Numbered from the stretch's first letter, positions 1 to 11,326 are shown. The stretch: DNA of 64,000 nucleotides from Lonicera japonica (GCA_021464415.1 CM038466.1:25669017-25733016), one strand, 5' to 3'. The notes: generated by a model not told the origin, from the letters alone. Numbers and translations: made by a program.

Positions 1-142
1 TATTTTAAGACTTTTAATTATATCAAGTGTTATTATTAATGTGATTATGCTTAGAGCTAAATTTTATAATCTTAAATATATTTTTGTATTCTTTAAATTT
101 CGCCCCCTGACGCCACTGATTATAGTATACCTTCCCCTTAAA

Positions 143-237
143 ATAAATTAATCCAATAGCTCATGTATTACTAAATAGTAAATATTAAACAAATACTACA
201 CTACACTTGATCTTAGCCGAAAGGCTGAGTAGTGTAT
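143..237 (-). pseudogene. U2 snRNA-like pseudogene
   Basis: Read on the minus strand, this stretch follows the 5' half of spliceosomal U2 snRNA. It has the CAGCCTTTCGGCTAAGATCA block, then AAGTGTAGTGTAGTA containing the branch-point-pairing GTAGTA, then GTTTAATATT, and finally ATACATGAGCTATTGG matching the start of U2 stem-loop II. The true 5' end is altered, there is a small duplication at GTGTAGTGTAGTA, and the region after loop II is lost. It is most likely a decayed retro-copy rather than a working snRNA gene. I see no convincing plant USE or TATA element upstream. Confidence 0.75.
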
Positions 238-630
238 GCTTTAGCCCAAGCCCATACTTTATAATCGCTGGCAACTTATGTCTTGTTCTGATGTTGGACA
301 AACTAGAACTCAAACCTCTCTAAGATTATACAACTTAGCACTTCTGCTGATACTTTGTTTCTTCTTCTTTACTAGTATGTTTTGCTGCTTTTACTTTATT
401 AAATCAAGATTTGGCTGTTTTGATCAATTGAGGATGAAGAGCTCAAAGCAAGTAAAAAAAGGGGAACTTTTGAGAGGAACCAACATGATGAATTACGGAA
501 AATCTTGAGATATTTTCAGCTAATATCCATGGCTTTGACTTTGCTATGTTAATCACAACCCACAAGACCTCTTAGATGGTGCTTCTTGCAGAATTTGTAG
601 CATATTCTATCTGTGTCTATGTAAGTGATA

Positions 631-662
<32 letters not shown>

Positions 663-1425
663 AGAGGTTGGAGAGCAACTTATAAACATTGGATATGACT
701 AATTTCCCAGAGATTTCTCCTCCAAATTCGCATTCGCTTAGCAAAGTATTTGGCAAGGATCCAATATTTGATGGCAATCATGGGAAGTAGGAAGTTTGTG
801 GGTAAGAGGGATCAAACTATTTGAGCTCGGTTTGTGATCTGCTTGGTTTAAAAGCTTGTTCGATCTTGGATCGTGACATAAACAAAACCAACTTTCAACA
901 TAATCCAAAGCTCTTTTGTTTATGAGCTCAGCTTGATAAACTTATAAATAGACCAAGTCTACTGTCTACATAAATAAATAAATAAATAAATAAATAAAGT
1001 TACGCAAGTTCTGCTATAGCTCATAAAGTAGTCCATAATATTTATGAACCTAACCTAAACAACGTAGCATCCATGTCAACTTTTCTTATTGCATCTCTTA
1101 GTTCATGTCATTCCATTTTCGTCATTCCATTTTCTTCCCTCTTTTAAGTTAACAATGCATTAGGGCATCTACTATGCACTTTTTCTATATAAACTGATAC
1201 GACACCAATGAAACAAAAGAAAAGATCAATAAAACATTAAATGTGTACCCTACCAATTCACTTGATTGATAGCACATCAGTTTGTGCAAAACAACTTTGC
1301 ATGAAAAAAATTTATACAAAAATAACAACAAAATTGCACGTATTTATACTCTACTGCAAGGAAGTAAATAAAATCTACCTCAAACTATACCATCTACAAT
1401 CTCATTACAAAAGTGGGAACACTAA
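238..1425. other. intergenic, no gene recognised
   Basis: AT-rich intergenic DNA. It holds a short TA-rich/GA tract near 628-662 and an (AAAT)n microsatellite at 971-998. A 76-codon open frame at 278-508 (plus) has a hydrophobic Leu/Phe-rich middle but no recognisable family, and is probably chance. Confidence 0.6.
971..998. repeat. (TAAA)n microsatellite
   Basis: Seven consecutive TAAA units are seen directly. Confidence 0.95.
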
Positions 1426-1668
1426 GGCTCCATTGGATAACAACATGAAAAATGATAAGTTAAATACTTTATTTGTGTAAGAAGTTGGAAATTAAGTTAA
1501 AGCATGCGATGAGAAGATGTCTTCTATCCTTCACTGAAAAAATTTCTTCCTCAACCCCCTTTTCCTTAGAAAAAGCCACAAAATAAGAAGACATCACACC
1601 ACGTCTTAACTTCTCCCAAAAATCAACTATTTTTATTTTCATTTTTCATATCGTTATCAAATGGAGCA
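1426..1668. mobile_element. Tourist-type MITE (TAA target duplication)
   Basis: A 243-bp element with inverted ends. The left end starts GGCTCCATTGGATAACAAC and the right end, reverse-complemented, starts TGCTCCATTTGATAACGAT. Both ends are flanked by TAA (1423-1425 and 1669-1671). The GGCTCCNTTTGATAAC terminus and 3-bp TWA duplication are typical of PIF/Harbinger-derived Tourist elements. Related copies lie at 7396-7699 and 42260-42548. Confidence 0.8.
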
Positions 1669-1865
1669 TAAATGTTTTTAATTTCCTTGTTTACATTTCA
1701 ATGACTTCAAATATGATCTGAAAATCCAAAAACATAACTTGTGACACTCCACATCAATACACTCTAACATCTAATCCTACCCCCAATACAAAAATACAAA
1801 ATTACCCCTCAACCACCTCAACCATTCCAATCAAGTAAAGGGTTAAAAAAAAAAAAAGAATTACA

Positions 1866-4800
1866 TCAAGATAGGAACTGCTTGTTGCCTTCAAAGGTTT
1901 GTCCAAAATTCCAGTTTCTGGGGGCAACATTGTAAGACGTAAGTGTTACCCCTATACTGTTGGTAAGCTCAAAAGAGAGGGGCTGGTTTCTCAAATCAGC
2001 ATTTATATGCCAATTTTGCCCCCAATTCCTGCCCATCGGAAGCCACCCCGTCATGGAACCCTTGATCTTCATGGCCACTATGTCTCCGGCACCACCAACG
2101 TTGCTGATCAGCACTGACAAGAAAATACCTGAGCCGTCTATTGAGAACCGAACCCCTCCTTCCTTTCTGCACTTTATCCTGTCCAAAAGAACATTTTCAA
2201 GGGAGATAAGATGGAGAGGCTCTGATAGAGAGAGGTCCACTAGATGTAGGCTTCATTACTTTAAGGTGTAGATAAAACGGAGCAGAATATAAAAGCATGA
2301 AGTAAAACAAAGAAGTCTTAATTAGTTATTTTATTTATGTATCAACTGCAATACAGGGGAGACTCTAGTTCTCTTTCAAAATGAATAGCTATGATTTGAT
2401 GTAATTACGCCAATGCGGGTGCATGTGCACCATCCAATGCAGCCAATGCTCAAAAGTCGCAACCAAATCTAACTCTTTTATCCACAAAAGCACTTGATCA
2501 TCTGCAAGGACACCTTTGATCAATTACTCCATCCCTTGGAGAGGGATCATGTAATGGCCCAAAATCCGTTAGGTAATTACCTCCAGCCTCCAGGACTCGG
2601 TAAGTTACGGTTTCCATTGCCTCTAGGATTCGGTTAGTTAAAATTTCCCTTAGAAATAATGGAAAGCTCAAGGAAAGATTTTAAAGTTCCTTTTTTAGTT
2701 GTGATGCATTGAATACCGTTTAGAGGTAAATTTCCTCTGGACCTGGTTAGTGAGCATAAATCAGGTTCCCTTGAGAAAGGGTCTTTGCCTTTATATTTCA
2801 AATCCTCTTAAGGCTTAGTCAAATTAAAACTAGATGGACATGGGTGTAAGCTATGTCTTCCCCATCTTAATCTAAGCAAGGTTCGAAGGGCTTGCATAGC
2901 TCCGTTCAATGGCCCATGAACACCCTCAAGCGTATTGGTTTGGACTTTGGAGGCTTTAGAACAAAGAGTTTCATCAGGCTACTTTAGGTTGAACGCTTTC
3001 AAGAACAAGGGAAATTGCAATGACCATAGTGTTGTTGGAGGGCTGTTGTATGTGCCCCAATGTTGATGCATTAGTTGTTGATCGACTACACACTATGGGT
3101 GATTGGGTGTTCATCTCACGTCAACTGGGGTTGTGGACATGCGGTCACTAATCCTTCCTACTGTAGTAAAAACAAAACTGTGAGGGCTCGGCCCAAATCA
3201 AACAATGTTTCACTGGGTTAACCGGGACGTGATAAACGCCCCTTTGGTTACTCGAAGACCTTGCAGTCATTTGAAGACATGAGTGATGGATCAAGTAAAC
3301 CCTCATAACACCTTCTCATATGCATAATCATCACAATGTTATAAATAACTGGTTGTGGTAGATGAGAGATGATTAGTGTCCATCAATGAAGCTTCTTTTT
3401 GTAGAAGAAGTTCCATCAGCACCACTCAATAGACTACTCTAAACAGGGGACAACTTCCTTCAGGGAGGATGTCCAAATCAAACACTAACTTGAGCCTAAT
3501 CCAAAAGAAAATATTGGGTGGTTTACTGGATTTTTAAAAACGAGGAAATATTGGCCTATGGGTGCACATAGTGTTTTACTGTGTGTCGGCATACTAGATT
3601 CAATGAGGAAGTTCTACACAAGTCCATCACTTGGGCTTTGCCTCCCCTTGCATGCAGGTGGAGCTTCACCTAGTGTATACACCAGGCATACCCATTCACC
3701 CCAATTAAAGGGGTTCAAAGTATCAAATTATGTACAGACTTGCTCTTTTCTCTTTGACTTGTATTTACATGCTGACATAAGCTTTATATTCTCATTATAA
3801 TCAACTAGCAGGTTTAATTAATTGTGTTCCTCCCATTGTATCGGAATAACACTCAAAGAGCCTTGATCCTAATTTCAGGCAAAATTTGAAGCTTTGATAT
3901 AAAGGGCAACCAATGAGAACATTAGATGAAACGATCGTCTACCATTCAAAGATGGGTATAACTTAAAATATTACTTCAGGGAATGCCAAACCTATATATG
4001 TCTTAGGTTAAATCTGAATAAGTAAGGATTAGATGGCTAATCTAGACCCCTTGGGAACATGTGGGTATCGGCTTCGAGACTAGAGCATAAGGTCTAATTT
4101 AAGTAGACATTTTTGGATCAAGCCTACAAGATAGTTACTAGATTAGATATTTGAGGACTAGGGTGTGACATAACACTTTGATGGAACCCGATCCATTCTA
4201 TACAGGTTGCAATCATGGAGTATGTGTAGTGGCACGTGGTACCGGAGGGTACCCAAGATTTCCTCAAGACACTCTGTGATTAATAATAATACATGTACTA
4301 ATTTAAATGCCAAATCAGAAGTCCAAGTGATTTGTCAAAATATTAGTGCTTTAAATAGACTTCACATAGTAAGCAATAATGATTTGAGCTAGTAATTTTG
4401 GTCATTTAAACATGTATGAAGAGGAAAACAGTAGTCATAATGAAGCGTGTAGTAGCATCAAAGAACCTATGTGATTGTGACTTGCAGTATAAGTGTGGTA
4501 TCAAAGTACATATATCTATCTTTATTTACAAATCAGAAGGGTATCCAAGTAAAATCAGCCCATGTTTGATAAAAATCGACACATCACATGCCGATTATAC
4601 ACAAACCAACTGACAAGTTTTGTCCACAAAGAACAAGTTTTTGAAATTGAAAAACTTAATGTGCACACCAGGCGCACGTTAGCATGGATTTAACATAAAG
4701 CAAGATTATACGTCTTTTGATAAAGTAAATATGAACACAAAGCGTCATAGTTGCGGGACTAATCAGACTCTTTTAGCTGAAAAAAGAGGAGGACAATATT

Positions 4801-5536
4801 GCCCATATACAAAAAAGGCGCACACTCAAAAGCATAACCAATGTGCGCGCACAAGAGGTATTAATGTATTATTATACCTAGCTTAATGCCGAATGGTGAG
4901 ATATTTAAGGCTGGATAGGTTAAAATTCAATATTCAACAATAAACTTTTGCTGAATGTTTAATTAAGAACTTTAATAAAAAAAAATTATTCCACTACTGA
5001 CCTCAAACAAACAACATTTATTCATAGTTCGTTCAGATTAAAATTTATTCAGAGTTGAATCAATATATAGTACCTTCGATACTGAATGGGCATATTGGAA
5101 GCCTTCCAAATCGCAATCTTCTCAAAAGCCTCAATCGGAAGGACAAAATGTGCATTAGGAGGATTACACTTTCCACCACCATCGGCCGTAAATCCATAAT
5201 TAGGCGCACAAAAATTCGTCGCCGTAACTATAATCGAAGTCCCCGGAATACACCACCGGAGATCCTCCACGCACCTCACCTCGAAGCACGCGCCGCAGAT
5301 CTGCCCCTTCTCGAATAGCACCGTGCTCAGCCCCGCCGTCGCCTTCCCGTACCCTCCCTTCTCCAGGTCGCCGTAGCCGCACGCGCCGCCGACAACGTCC
5401 CGAGGATCGGCGGCAGCGTAGTAGGTGGCACGCGCCGATTTCCACTCCGATTGGAGTTGTTGTGAGGATGAATCTGGAGGGGAAGAAGAGGAGGAGCATT
5501 AGAGTGAGAGTGGGAGAGTAAAAGAAGAAGCAACAT
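1866..5536 (-). CDS. EXPA13: alpha-expansin, EXPA13-like (two visible coding exons)
   Basis: Alpha-expansins are secreted proteins that loosen cell walls by disrupting cellulose-matrix contacts without hydrolysis. The main exon spans about 5536-5074. It encodes EWKSARATYYAAADPRD, the GGACGYG motif, the cysteine-rich GH45-like domain (CGACFEVRCVEDLRWC, ATNFCAPNYG, GGKCNPP) and IAIWKASNMPIQYRR. The donor is GT at 5073-5072. The last exon (2178-1866, acceptor AG at 2180-2179) completes QYRRIKCRKEGGVRF and holds the CBM63-like domain with GWLPMGRNWGQNW and NWNFGQTFEG, ending in TGA at 1868-1866. HFV replaces the usual HFD motif, a trait I associate with the EXPA13 clade. The usual first intron near GGACGYG is absent. 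The domain frame meets a TAA just upstream at about 5500, while a signal-like MLLLLLL start (ATG 5536-5534) lies in another frame. Either a 1-nt frameshift has hit the N-terminus, or CTCTAAT plus a pyrimidine tract ending CCCTCCAG is a 3' splice site of an upstream exon. The family call is secure; the N-terminus is not. Confidence 0.85.
2179..5073 (-). other. large expansin intron of about 2.9 kb
   Basis: This is the interval between the expansin donor at 5073 and acceptor at 2179. It is far longer than the roughly 0.1 kb introns usual at this site in expansins. It contains no conserved coding stretch; the frames at 3558-3800 and 4207-4613 have no recognisable family. Composition is less AT-rich around 2400-3500 (for example GTAATGGCCCAAAATCCG at 2551), so an old degenerate insertion is likely, but I could not find its termini. 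Confidence 0.6.
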
Positions 5537-5662
5537 TTTTAATGAGAGAGAGAGAGAGACAGTGAGATTTTACATTAGGTTTCGGATTTGAGAATTGATG
5601 TCTTTGGTATTTTTCTTAGAAATTGGTATTTCTAGAGTGCAAGTGAAAAATTTTTTTGAATG

Positions 5663-6106
5663 AAGGGCCTATTTTTAATTGATAAATTTGAATGAACATT
5701 TTTAATGAATGAGAGATGTATTACCTAAATTACCCCTTTTTATGAAATTTTCACAAAAAATAGACTGAGATTGCAATAAAATATGTGCAAAGTTCATATT
5801 GATGAAATATGTACTGCAATATGAACTTTGCACTAAAAATATGGACTGCAAAGTTCACATTGCAGTAAAATATGGACTGCAATATGAACTTTGCACTAAA
5901 AATATCGACTGCAAAGTTCACATTGCAGTGAAATATGGACTGCAAAGTTCATGTTGCAGTAAAATATAGACTGCAAAGTTCATATTGCAGTCCATATTTT
6001 AATGCATATTGATATTTTTTTAGTTTATTTTAAGGGTTGGGATTCATTTTATAATGAAAAAAAAAGACACATGTCATATTATCAATAAAATAAAAAATAG
6101 GCCCTT
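5663..6106. mobile_element. MITE-like element with AAGGGCCTATTTTT ends and internal tandem palindromes
   Basis: The left end carries AAGGGCCTATTTTT (about 5664) and the right end its inverse AAAAAATAGGCCCTT (to 6106), with further partial pairing outward. The interior is an array of GCAAAGTTCATATTGCAGT-like units (see next entry). Diverged relatives, with AAGGCC/GGGCCC ends and the TGCAAACTTAACTTTGC motif, lie at about 24045-24560 and 36560-37090. The superfamily is not determined. Confidence 0.55.
5770..5996. repeat. tandem array of 31-bp and 63-bp palindrome-bearing units
   Basis: Two near-identical 63-bp units (ACTGCAATATGAACTTTGCA + CTAAAAATAT + GACTGCAAAGTTCACATTGC) are followed by two 31-bp half-units ending GCAGTAAAATA. 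Each 63-bp unit contains GCAATATGAACTTTGC next to its reverse form GCAAAGTTCA(C/T)ATTGC, so both strands can fold into stacked hairpins. The 64-codon open frame on the minus strand is a by-product of the periodicity, not a gene. Confidence 0.85.
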
Positions 6107-6179
6107 ATTTTTTTTTCCTATTGTGAAAATCTTTCTCTAATAAGCCCTTTTTTTATGCCCCATTTCCTCAACCGTCTTC

Positions 6180-6700
6180 TTTTTGTCGGAGTTTTAAATA
6201 AATTTCGCAAACTCAAAAAATTGAACCGCTGAACTTAGACAATAAAAAAAAATCAAACATGTTTGATTTAGATTTAAAGTGAGATATTATAAAACCGAAC
6301 TGAAATAAATCTAATTATAAAAATAATATTATTTTACTATTTAAAATTTTATATTCTTAAAGTTTACGAGTTCTAGTGAGAAATCAACTATTTAAACTAT
6401 CATGAATATTAGAATTGTACTATAAATGTGAATGTAAATATTATTTATATCTAAAATAAGTATGAGCAAGTATAAAATTATTAATTTTTTAACTAAAATA
6501 AATGTTGTCTTACTATTTATTTATTTAAAATATATATATATATATAAATTGAATAAAATCAAACCAAACCAAAAAGTTTAATTCGGGTTTAGGATTGAAA
6601 GATTTAAAAACTGAAACCAAAATCAAAATTTTAAATTTGGTTTGGGTTTGTGTCTCGTTATTTTTACATCGACCAAAACCGAAAACACCCTTACTCCACT
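6180..6700. repeat. dispersed repeat, AACCGAA-rich MITE-like sequence
   Basis: The right part (GATTTAAAAACTGAAACC, then GACCAAAACCGAAAACACCC near 6671-6691) matches the right part of 41600-42241 in the same orientation. This suggests two copies of one non-autonomous family. The left end is not defined. Confidence 0.5.
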
Positions 6701-7395
6701 GTGTTAATAATGCATGGAAGGAAATAAATAATTTAAATTTGTAAAGTAATGAATGATTCGTGTTAATTTGAGAGGGAAGAGAAATAGGGATTGAACTCGA
6801 ACTTGAACGTTTTGTGTAAATACTTACATCTTTATCATTTGAATGCCAGCTCAAATAATTTGAGCCAATAGTTTTTTAAGTTTGACAAGAGCATCATTTA
6901 ACGCATATCAAACACAGTTACATTTTTTTAAAATATATTTAAAAAAAACTATATAATTTCACGTACAATATTGTACCGATATCGTGTATTGTCTAAATTC
7001 TATCACTAAACCAATATTGTCTAGCAAACTTATGTATGTGTTCTTGTTACCCATTAATACGGTGGTTCTTGAATATTTCATCCGCAGTTCTTTTACAAGA
7101 ATTTGTATAATGCCCAATCAAGAAAGGGAATTTTTTCCTTTTTTGGTGCAATACGTGTTAAATAAATATACTTGTGTCACAATATGAATTATGACCCTAA
7201 CTTTTGTTTTGTTTGTTCGTATTGACATATATTGTCGTCAGTGATAAAGCCGGGAAGGTGGAGCATTGCATAAATAATATATTATTTAAAAAAAGAAAAA
7301 AAAAGTCTTAGCTTTAGGTTAATTAAACAAAAGTAAATGTTAAGTTACTAGTGGAGTACCTAGAACAATTTAAAGAAAATAAAACATTGACTTTA
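6701..7395. other. intergenic, nothing recognised
   Basis: AT-rich sequence with short chance frames only (for example 6984-7187 plus, and 6525-6854 minus overlapping the repeat at its left). Confidence 0.6.
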
Positions 7396-7699
7396 AGAAT
7401 CCGTTTGAGAATAACATAGAAAAGAAAAATAAAAATAGTCATTTTTTGTGAGAATTTGAAAAATAAGTTGAAACGTGTGGTAAGATATTTTCTTATTTTG
7501 TGATTTTTTCAATGAGATTTTTTTTAAGTGATTGAGGAAAAAAAAAATTTTACAAAAAATAATAAAGAATGTAGGAAATTTATTTATAAAAAGGAACATG
7601 AGATGGAAAGCATTTCATCATATATCTCAACTTATTTTTCAACATCTTATACAAATTAAATAATTTTTATTTTTTTTTATATTATTATCAAATAAAGCC
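7396..7699. mobile_element. Tourist-type MITE (TTA target duplication)
   Basis: The left end AGAATCCGTTTGAGAATAAC pairs with the inverse of the right end (GGCTTTATTTGATAATAATA). TTA flanks both sides (7393-7395 and 7700-7702). Internal AAATAAGTTGA/CAACTTATTT arms also pair. Confidence 0.75.
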
Positions 7700-7961
7700 T
7701 TAATAAAACTAATTAAATAGGTCTGGGCTTTGGTAGAAATAACAAGAGCAGTAAAACAAATTTAAAACTTTGGGTAGGGTACGTGCCTCACATTTTTACC
7801 ACGTAGATCCGTCATTGATTCTCATTTTCAAGATTACGTTGAGAAATGCTCAAACCTCACTAATCATAAAATTTGTACCGTCGGGTTAATATGTGTGTCG
7901 AAAATTGTCACCGTTATTCTTAATTTGTAATTTTATATGTTTCTGTTTAGTGCAAAAGTTA

Positions 7962-8246
7962 GGTTCTGTTTGATTGTAAGGTGGAAAAAGAAAATAAATT
8001 GAGTTAATTTTGGTGAAAAGATGAAAAATAAGTTGAGTGATATAAGTGATATCCTCTTGATTTTTAAGTTTTTCCATGAATAAATTTTCTTTGCTTGATG
8101 GTGAGTAAAAATTTTCCACCAAAAATATTGAAAGATGGATGATATATATTCATAAAATGAGCAACATCTCTCACCTTAAATTTTATCTTTTCACACAAAT
8201 TAACTAAATTTATTTTTCTTTTCCATCTTTACAATCAAACGGGTCC
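7962..8246. mobile_element. Tourist-type MITE with long terminal inverted repeats
   Basis: A 285-bp element flanked by TTA (7959-7961, 8247-8249). The left arm GGTTCTGTTTGATTGTAAGG and the inverted right arm GGACCCGTTTGATTGTAAAG pair, and similarity continues inward through (A)AATAAATTNAGTTAATTT for about 60 bp. Confidence 0.85.
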
Positions 8247-8370
8247 TTAAATTTCAACAATTAAGCAATGTGTTGTTATCCCTTCTCTTTTGGAATGGGA
8301 TGAAATAGTTTGCATTTAAGTGATTAGTCATGCGGGTGGCTTTAGATATACTATTTGAGTAAAATTGTAA

Positions 8371-8447
8371 GACCTTCTGCAATCGATAAGTTAAAATGGT
8401 AACCAAATTTAGCCATTTACCAAGTGTCTCTCCGCAGCGCGTAGGGG
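8371..8447. repeat. left Harbinger terminal inverted repeat
   Basis: Starts GACCTTCTGCAATCGATAAG and pairs imperfectly with the inverse of 18275-18351. Shared blocks are GACCTTCTGCA, GTTAAAAT, AAATTTAGC and CCGCAG. Confidence 0.8.
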
Positions 8448-8463
8448 AAAAAAAAAAAGCCCT

Positions 8464-8528
8464 CACGATGGACACTCCATCGTGCCATCCATGTCATCCT
8501 CCTCTCACGACATTCTGAATGTCGTGAG
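8464..8528. repeat. left subterminal hairpins
   Basis: Two perfect palindromes: CACGATGGACACTCCATCGTG-type stem at 8464-8484 (arms CACGATGG/CCATCGTG), and one at 8504-8528 with arms CTCACGACATTC/GAATGTCGTGAG. Similar CACGATG-bearing hairpins lie at the right end (18111-18184). Candidate binding sites for the Harbinger proteins. Confidence 0.75.
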
Positions 8529-9206
8529 GTCTCCCACCTCCAACGGCACAATCCAATGGCTATAATGGAGTTAACGGTCCAAATTTTCCCCTATTTAAAC
8601 ATTTGCCCCACATTCTCTACCATATCACTCTTTCTATTTTTCTCTCATACATATCCACTCATCAAATTTATAAAATTTTCAACAAATTTCGAGCATCCTC
8701 GTCAAAGTAATTTTGCAGAAATTTAAGGTACAATTATCTTATTTTTTTTATTAAATTAATTATTTGTTTAATATTATTGTTTATTTGTTTAAATATTTTT
8801 GTCTATCATTAATTTGTTTTGGTCAATTTAAGATTTTAATATTATTATTTTATGTGAGTTAAGCATTTTGTATATAATATGAAAAGTTCCTTAACACGTA
8901 TAATGAAAAAAATGAAGTAAAAAAATTATTTTTAACATTTCATTCTTTGTTTTTGTATTTGAATTTATTTTTCTTTTAAAAAAAAAGTAATTTTACAATG
9001 TCAAAATGTTAAATAATAAAAAAATATTTAGGCACTGGATAAGAAAAAAGTTTACATTATAAATAAAATTAATTTATTAACCCTTGATATTATCTTGGCC
9101 TTAAATTTTTTTCAATAGCTGTGATAGCATTTCCTATCAATAATCAATAATTCTCTTCAAAAATTACCTTAAAATAATATAAATTCTATTATTTATTCTC
9201 AGCATA
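8529..9206. other. Harbinger left subterminal / PMD gene upstream region
   Basis: CCCTATTTAAAC at about 8590-8601 is a possible TATA element for the PMD gene. GAGTTAACGGTCC near 8570 mirrors TCCGTTAAAGCTAACGG near 18063 in the right arm, so homology of the two arms extends inward. No coding potential is seen. Confidence 0.5.
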
Positions 9207-11326
9207 ATGAAAAAAATCCAAAGATTTTTCGGGAGAGCTAGTATATCGAGTCCTCCCGATGAAGGTGGGTCTGGTACATCTGCTACAACGCCTACTACAT
9301 CTGCTGCTAGGCCTAGTTCTGCACGACGGAGATCAACCGAACGTCGTGCTCAGCCTGAAAATTATGAAACTCCTACTACCCAGCCATCAAGTTCATCGTC
9401 CCCCTTTGCTAATTATAGAAGGGTTGTTGATAATGGAAAACATATTTCGAGAATGAAGAGACCAACTGAAGGTAGTTTATTCTACATAAGGGCAACTTGG
9501 CACCAAGCAAGTGGAATATATAAAAGGCTATCACGAGATTCAGATGTAGAAATATTGCTTGATAATTCTGGATTGTGTAATTTATTTAAACGACAAATGC
9601 CAAATTCTGATCGTACTGTAGTTAAAGCGTGCTATCGACGTTGGTGGGACACCACCCATACATTTCACCTGCCTACATGCAAGTTAGGTTTCACACCACT
9701 TGATTTCACCATGTTAACAGGTACACATATCAACTTTGTATACATACATATAACACAAATTTTATATGTAGAAAAATAAATATAATTTTATTTTATTTTT
9801 TAATTTAATAAATTTAATTAAATATATTGTAATTGATATTTTTAATATGAATTCCCATTGGGGGTGACAAATTACCACTTCCTCAAGTGCATGAGGATTC
9901 GACATTAACGGCTGAAAATGGGATACTAGCTACTTATTTTTCATATTTTTTAGATGAAATAGATTCCGAAGCAGTAAAAGGTTCTTTTATCGCTGCATAT
10001 CTTGGAAGTGACGATATAATTGAAGCTATTGGGACAGATGGTGTAGCTAGATTATTCATATTCTATATTTTAGGGTATGTATTTTTTCCCAACGGTAATA
10101 GTAGTTGCCCAATATTTTGGGCAAACTATGTCATCGATATCGAAAATATTAGCCGCTACGACTGGGGATCAGCTATTTTGGCGAGAATGTATTCAGGCCT
10201 TGATGTTGCATCTCGAAGGTTAATTAAAAGCTTAAATTTCTTTTGGCAGCCAATTGAGGTACATATTTCGTTTTAAATGTGATTTATGTCCATCAATTTT
10301 TTATTACTATATTTCTATTTGCATTAAGTAATTTTAATAAATTTTTTTAATAAAATGCAGTTCTTTTTTTATGAGTACATGGCAACTCAATGTCCGCGTT
10401 TTATAACTGGAGCACCTCTACTTTGGCCTAGAATTCATCGATGGAGTTTGGAAAATGTTGAGACTGCAAAAAATTCAGTCAGGTTTAATCTCGATATTGC
10501 GGACCAACAACTGGAGATGCGTTCAATGCAATCAATTATTTGGCAACCCTACACAAATGATTTGGCAATGCAATTTCCGATACAACAAAATTCATTACAC
10601 CTTTCACGATGCAGGTATTTGTTACTGGATCCCCAACTCGGAGGACAATGGTATTTGGGCGAACGGTGCTACCGACAAATTTTTGGAAGAATTGCGATTC
10701 CTAACGATCCTCCGGTTAAAATGACAAAGATCCCTCGAGATGTTTTTAATCATTATGCCCAATATGGTTGGGATCCATGTAATATGTTCCTTTCTGAAGC
10801 GACGAAAGAACTTTATGAAGAATATTGGACATATATTTCTGGCGGACCATCATTACCACCAATCGGTAGAGGGGTTAATGTTGACATTGTTGGATATGCG
10901 GCATTGGTTGGGCATGATGTTGAAATGCCATGTACGCCACAAGAGGTGGTAGGAGGGGTTTATAATAGTCAAGGTGGTTCTTCCTCATCACAACCGTTTG
11001 CTTCGCAACCGGTTGCTCCTCATTGGAGTTATAGCATTTGTACTTCAAATTGTGAAACAATTAAACTATCTTTGCCACGAGATAAACCTTCAATAGAGGC
11101 CCCTCCAGCTATGAAGCAGTCGCGTGCTACATGGCGAAATCTTTACATAGATGCAATGAATTGTACAAACCAATTAAAACATCAATTACTCATGCATTCA
11201 AGTGAAATGTCACAACAATTGAAGGAAAAAGATCCTCAAATAAGGGAAAAAGACGCCGAGATAGAACGGTTGCGTGAGGAGCACTTCCAATCATATTCAC
11301 AATGGCCTGGCCTTTCCGATAATTAG
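9207..11326 (+). CDS. plant mobile domain (MAIN-like / PMD) protein inside the transposon
   Basis: Three exons are inferred: 9207-9720, 9849-10258 and 10361-11326 (TAG at 11324-11326). They join in phase to 629 codons without stops. The N-terminus is Ser/Thr/Pro-rich (first 70 residues). The plant mobile domain follows: LFKRQMPNSDRTVVKACYRRW, WWDTTHTFHLP, FTPLDFTMLTG, IPIGGDKLPLPQ, LFIFYILGYVFFPNG, RYDWGSAILARMY, SRRLIKSL, FWQPIEFFFYEY. The C-terminus ends in a short charged coiled coil (QQLKEKDPQIREKDAEIERL). PMD proteins (MAIN, MAIL1) help silence transposons and maintain meristems with the PP7L phosphatase, and PMD is also known from plant transposons. Intron 2 is GT-AG. Intron 1 has a GT donor at 9721, but the expected acceptor at 9847-9848 reads AT, with no AG between about 9769 and the conserved coding start. 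This copy may therefore be mis-spliced. Confidence 0.8.

Noticed and set aside
278..508. 76-codon open frame with hydrophobic centre
   Set aside because: No recognisable family, no supporting splice or promoter signal beyond chance, in an AT-rich intergenic region next to a U2 pseudogene.
5751..5945. 64-codon minus-strand frame with repeated FHCNVNFAV-like segments
   Set aside because: Product of the 31/63-bp tandem DNA repeat.
5770..5996. CRISPR-like regular repeats
   Set aside because: Direct head-to-tail repeats without unique spacers in plant nuclear DNA; it is a minisatellite.
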